The notes beneath the pieces were generated by a model, which did not search any database, had not been told where the DNA came from, and saw only the letters and a list, made by a program, of their open reading frames with translations. Shown in pieces: positions 5,978-6,881 of a stretch of 6,881 nt of DNA (positions within the stretch are counted from its first letter, which is position 1; every line of letters begins with the position of its first letter). The stretch lies in assembly GCA_905215425.1 (NCBI GenBank), contig CAJMQD010000048.1, positions 1-6,881 on the forward strand, read 5' to 3'. The translations under genes and the position numbers were made by a program. This stretch comes from an uncultured bacterium (GTDB lineage Bacteria > Bacillota > Clostridia > Oscillospirales > Oscillospiraceae).

Positions 5978-6775
5978 ATGACAAAGACCGAGCTTCTGGA
6001 CCGCTGCGCCCGGGACCGGGAGGAGCGGATCCTGCTGGGACGGGTGCTGGACAAGGGGGAGCTGACCCGCGCCCGGGGCATCCCCGCCCACACGGTGTTT
6101 CTCTCCCCCGGCCAGCGCTCGGCGGCAGAGGATATGCTGAACGCATGGGGGCGGCCGCGGTGCCTGTTCTGGGGAGGCTACGAGGGGGCGGAGCGCACCC
6201 TGTGCGCCTTTCTGCCGGATTGGCAGGAGGAAGAGGACCTGAAAAACGACCCCGACGGCCCCATCGGCGGGGTGGAGGCGGTGTTCCCCCGGGAAGTGCA
6301 GCTGTCCCACCGGGATATCCTGGGGGGACTGATGGGACTGGGGCTGGACCGGGAGAAGCTGGGGGACATCTTGATCCTGCCGGGGAAATGCCAGGTGCTG
6401 GCTCTGACGGAGTGCGTCCCGATTTTGCTCTCCCAGTGGGACAGCGCCGGACGGGCCAGGCTGAAGGTACGGCAGATCCCCCTGTGTGAGCTGGAGATCC
6501 AGCCGCCCCAGGTGAAAGAGATCCGGGACACTGTGGCCGCGCTGCGGCTGGACGCGGTGCTGGCGGCGGGATTTTCACTGTCCAGAGGGAAGGCGGCGGA
6601 GCTGATTGCCGCCGGACGGGCGGCGGTGAACCACCGGGAATGCACAAAGGTGGATAAAACGGTGGAAAAAGGGGATGTGATCACCTGCCGCGGGCTGGGC
6701 AAGTGCGTGGTGAAGGACGTGCCCGGCCAGTCCCGGAAGGGGAGGACCATGGTGGTCATGGAGCGGTATATTTAA
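5978..6775 (+). CDS. ylmH: YlmH-like S4-domain RNA-binding protein
   Basis: A 265-residue cytoplasmic protein of the YlmH family. The N-terminal half has the family-style segment HTVFLSPGQRSAAEDML (38-54) and the central motif HRDILGGLMGLGLDREKLGDI (111-131), matching the conserved ILGxLxxLGxxRxxxGDI of YlmH proteins. A C-terminal S4 domain (about 188-247) has LSRGKAAELIAAGRAAVN (201-218) followed by KGDVITCRGLGKCVV (231-245), the usual RNA-binding arrangement. YlmH in Bacillus lies in the ylm-divIVA cluster and has been linked to cell division and to rescue of stalled large ribosomal subunits; that function is from the family, not seen here. No div or ylm neighbours occur in the window. The chosen ATG has GGGAGG (5966-5971) at 6 bases spacing. 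An in-frame ATG at 5930 would add 16 residues (starting MADRF) but lacks a well-spaced ribosome binding site. Confidence 0.88.
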   Translation: MTKTELLDRCARDREERILLGRVLDKGELTRARGIPAHTVFLSPGQRSAAEDMLNAWGRPRCLFWGGYEGAERTLCAFLPDWQEEEDLKNDPDGPIGGVEAVFPREVQLSHRDILGGLMGLGLDREKLGDILILPGKCQVLALTECVPILLSQWDSAGRARLKVRQIPLCELEIQPPQVKEIRDTVAALRLDAVLAAGFSLSRGKAAELIAAGRAAVNHRECTKVDKTVEKGDVITCRGLGKCVVKDVPGQSRKGRTMVVMERYI

Positions 6776-6778
6776 ATA

Positions 6779-6794
6779 CCCACCCAACCCACCC
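6779..6794 (-). other. Four-tract G-quadruplex-capable motif after ylmH
   Basis: The plus strand has CCC-A-CCC-AA-CCC-A-CCC, so the minus strand reads GGGTGGGTTGGGTGGG: four G3 tracts with loops of 1, 2 and 1 bases, the pattern expected for a very stable parallel quadruplex. It starts 4 bases after the ylmH stop codon, lies on the template strand for ylmH, and is followed on the plus strand by TTTTT (6795-6799). The motif is certain; folding and any role in ending transcription are inference. Confidence 0.65.
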
Positions 6795-6803
6795 TTTTTA
6801 GAT

Positions 6804-6839
6804 GTGTGGGGGTTACACCCCCGCGCCCCCGTAGGGGGC
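6804..6839 (+). repeat. Pair of G/C-run hairpins downstream of ylmH
   Basis: GGGGGT (6808-6813) pairs with ACCCCC (6817-6822) around TAC and can extend to 6804/6826 with two G-T wobbles. GCCCCC (6825-6830) pairs with GGGGGC (6834-6839) around GTA. The two stems compete at their shared edge. Neither is followed by a T-run, so they are not canonical terminators. They could protect the 3' end of the ylmH transcript or belong to an intergenic repeat. Confidence 0.55.
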
Positions 6840-6858
6840 CGATGTCCCCACCGGCCCG
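6829..6858 (+). repeat. Hairpin repeat, copy 2
   Basis: It starts CCGTAGGGGGCCGATG, has the loop TCCC, and ends CACCGGCCCG. It aligns to copy 1 (minus strand of 3205-3233) with one inserted G and a few substitutions. The stem still forms with eight of nine pairs, because a G-C pair in copy 1 has become C-G here; one A-T pair has become A-C. The final part of the window adds a small stem CGGCG (6867-6871) with CGCCG (6875-6879). The element may continue past the window end. Confidence 0.6.
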
Positions 6859-6881
6859 GTGTTTTGCGGCGTTTCGCCGTA

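Noticed and set aside
6765..6780. GGTAT / ATACC hairpin around the ylmH stop codon as a terminator
   Set aside because: The stem is only five pairs, AT-rich, and not directly followed by a T-run.

Overview
The window is GC-rich throughout its coding sequence, with third positions dominated by G and C. It carries AT-richer promoters of the sigma-A type, strong AGGAG-like ribosome binding sites, and hairpin-rich intergenic repeats of a kind I associate with gut Clostridia of the Oscillospiraceae (the Flavonifractor / Lawsonibacter / Oscillibacter neighbourhood). That placement is inference from gene content and style: a YlmH-type S4 protein, a FeoA-FeoB fusion and an NhaC-family antiporter. No taxonomic marker gene is present. 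The window looks chromosomal, with no transposase, phage or CRISPR signal.

Layout from left to right: (1) The 3' part of an NhaC-family Na+/H+ antiporter gene (+) ends at 1050 and is followed by a clear intrinsic terminator. (2) A well-formed promoter (TTGTCC-17-TATAAT) drives a two-gene unit: a compact class-I glutamine-amidotransferase-like gamma-glutamyl hydrolase (peptidase C26 family), then, 38 bases later, a six-transmembrane voltage-gated K+ channel whose cytoplasmic tail is two tandem TrkA-C/RCK-C-like domains with no Rossmann RCK-N domain. This unit ends at a strong hairpin terminator that may work in both directions. (3) A 229-base convergent intergenic region holds two hairpin repeat elements. 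(4) On the minus strand lies an 813-residue FeoB ferrous-iron transporter with FeoA fused to its N-terminus. (5) A 213-base divergent control region has a feoB promoter with overlapping AT-rich palindromes, likely a metal-responsive operator, back to back with a near-consensus promoter for the next gene. (6) A ylmH-like S4-domain RNA-binding protein gene (+) follows. (7) Its 3' flank has a four-tract G-quadruplex-capable motif on the minus strand, then more hairpins, including a second copy of the repeat found after the K+ channel operon.

Three of the five genes handle cations across the membrane (Na+/H+, K+, Fe2+), so the region has an ion-homeostasis flavour, although the genes lie in at least four transcription units. 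I see no clear undescribed multi-gene system. The most interesting items are the channel architecture (voltage sensor, pore, then two RCK-C domains without RCK-N), its pairing with a gamma-glutamyl hydrolase, the Cys-rich linker in the FeoA-FeoB fusion, the palindromes at the feoB promoter, the covarying hairpin repeat present in two copies, and the G-quadruplex motif directly after ylmH.
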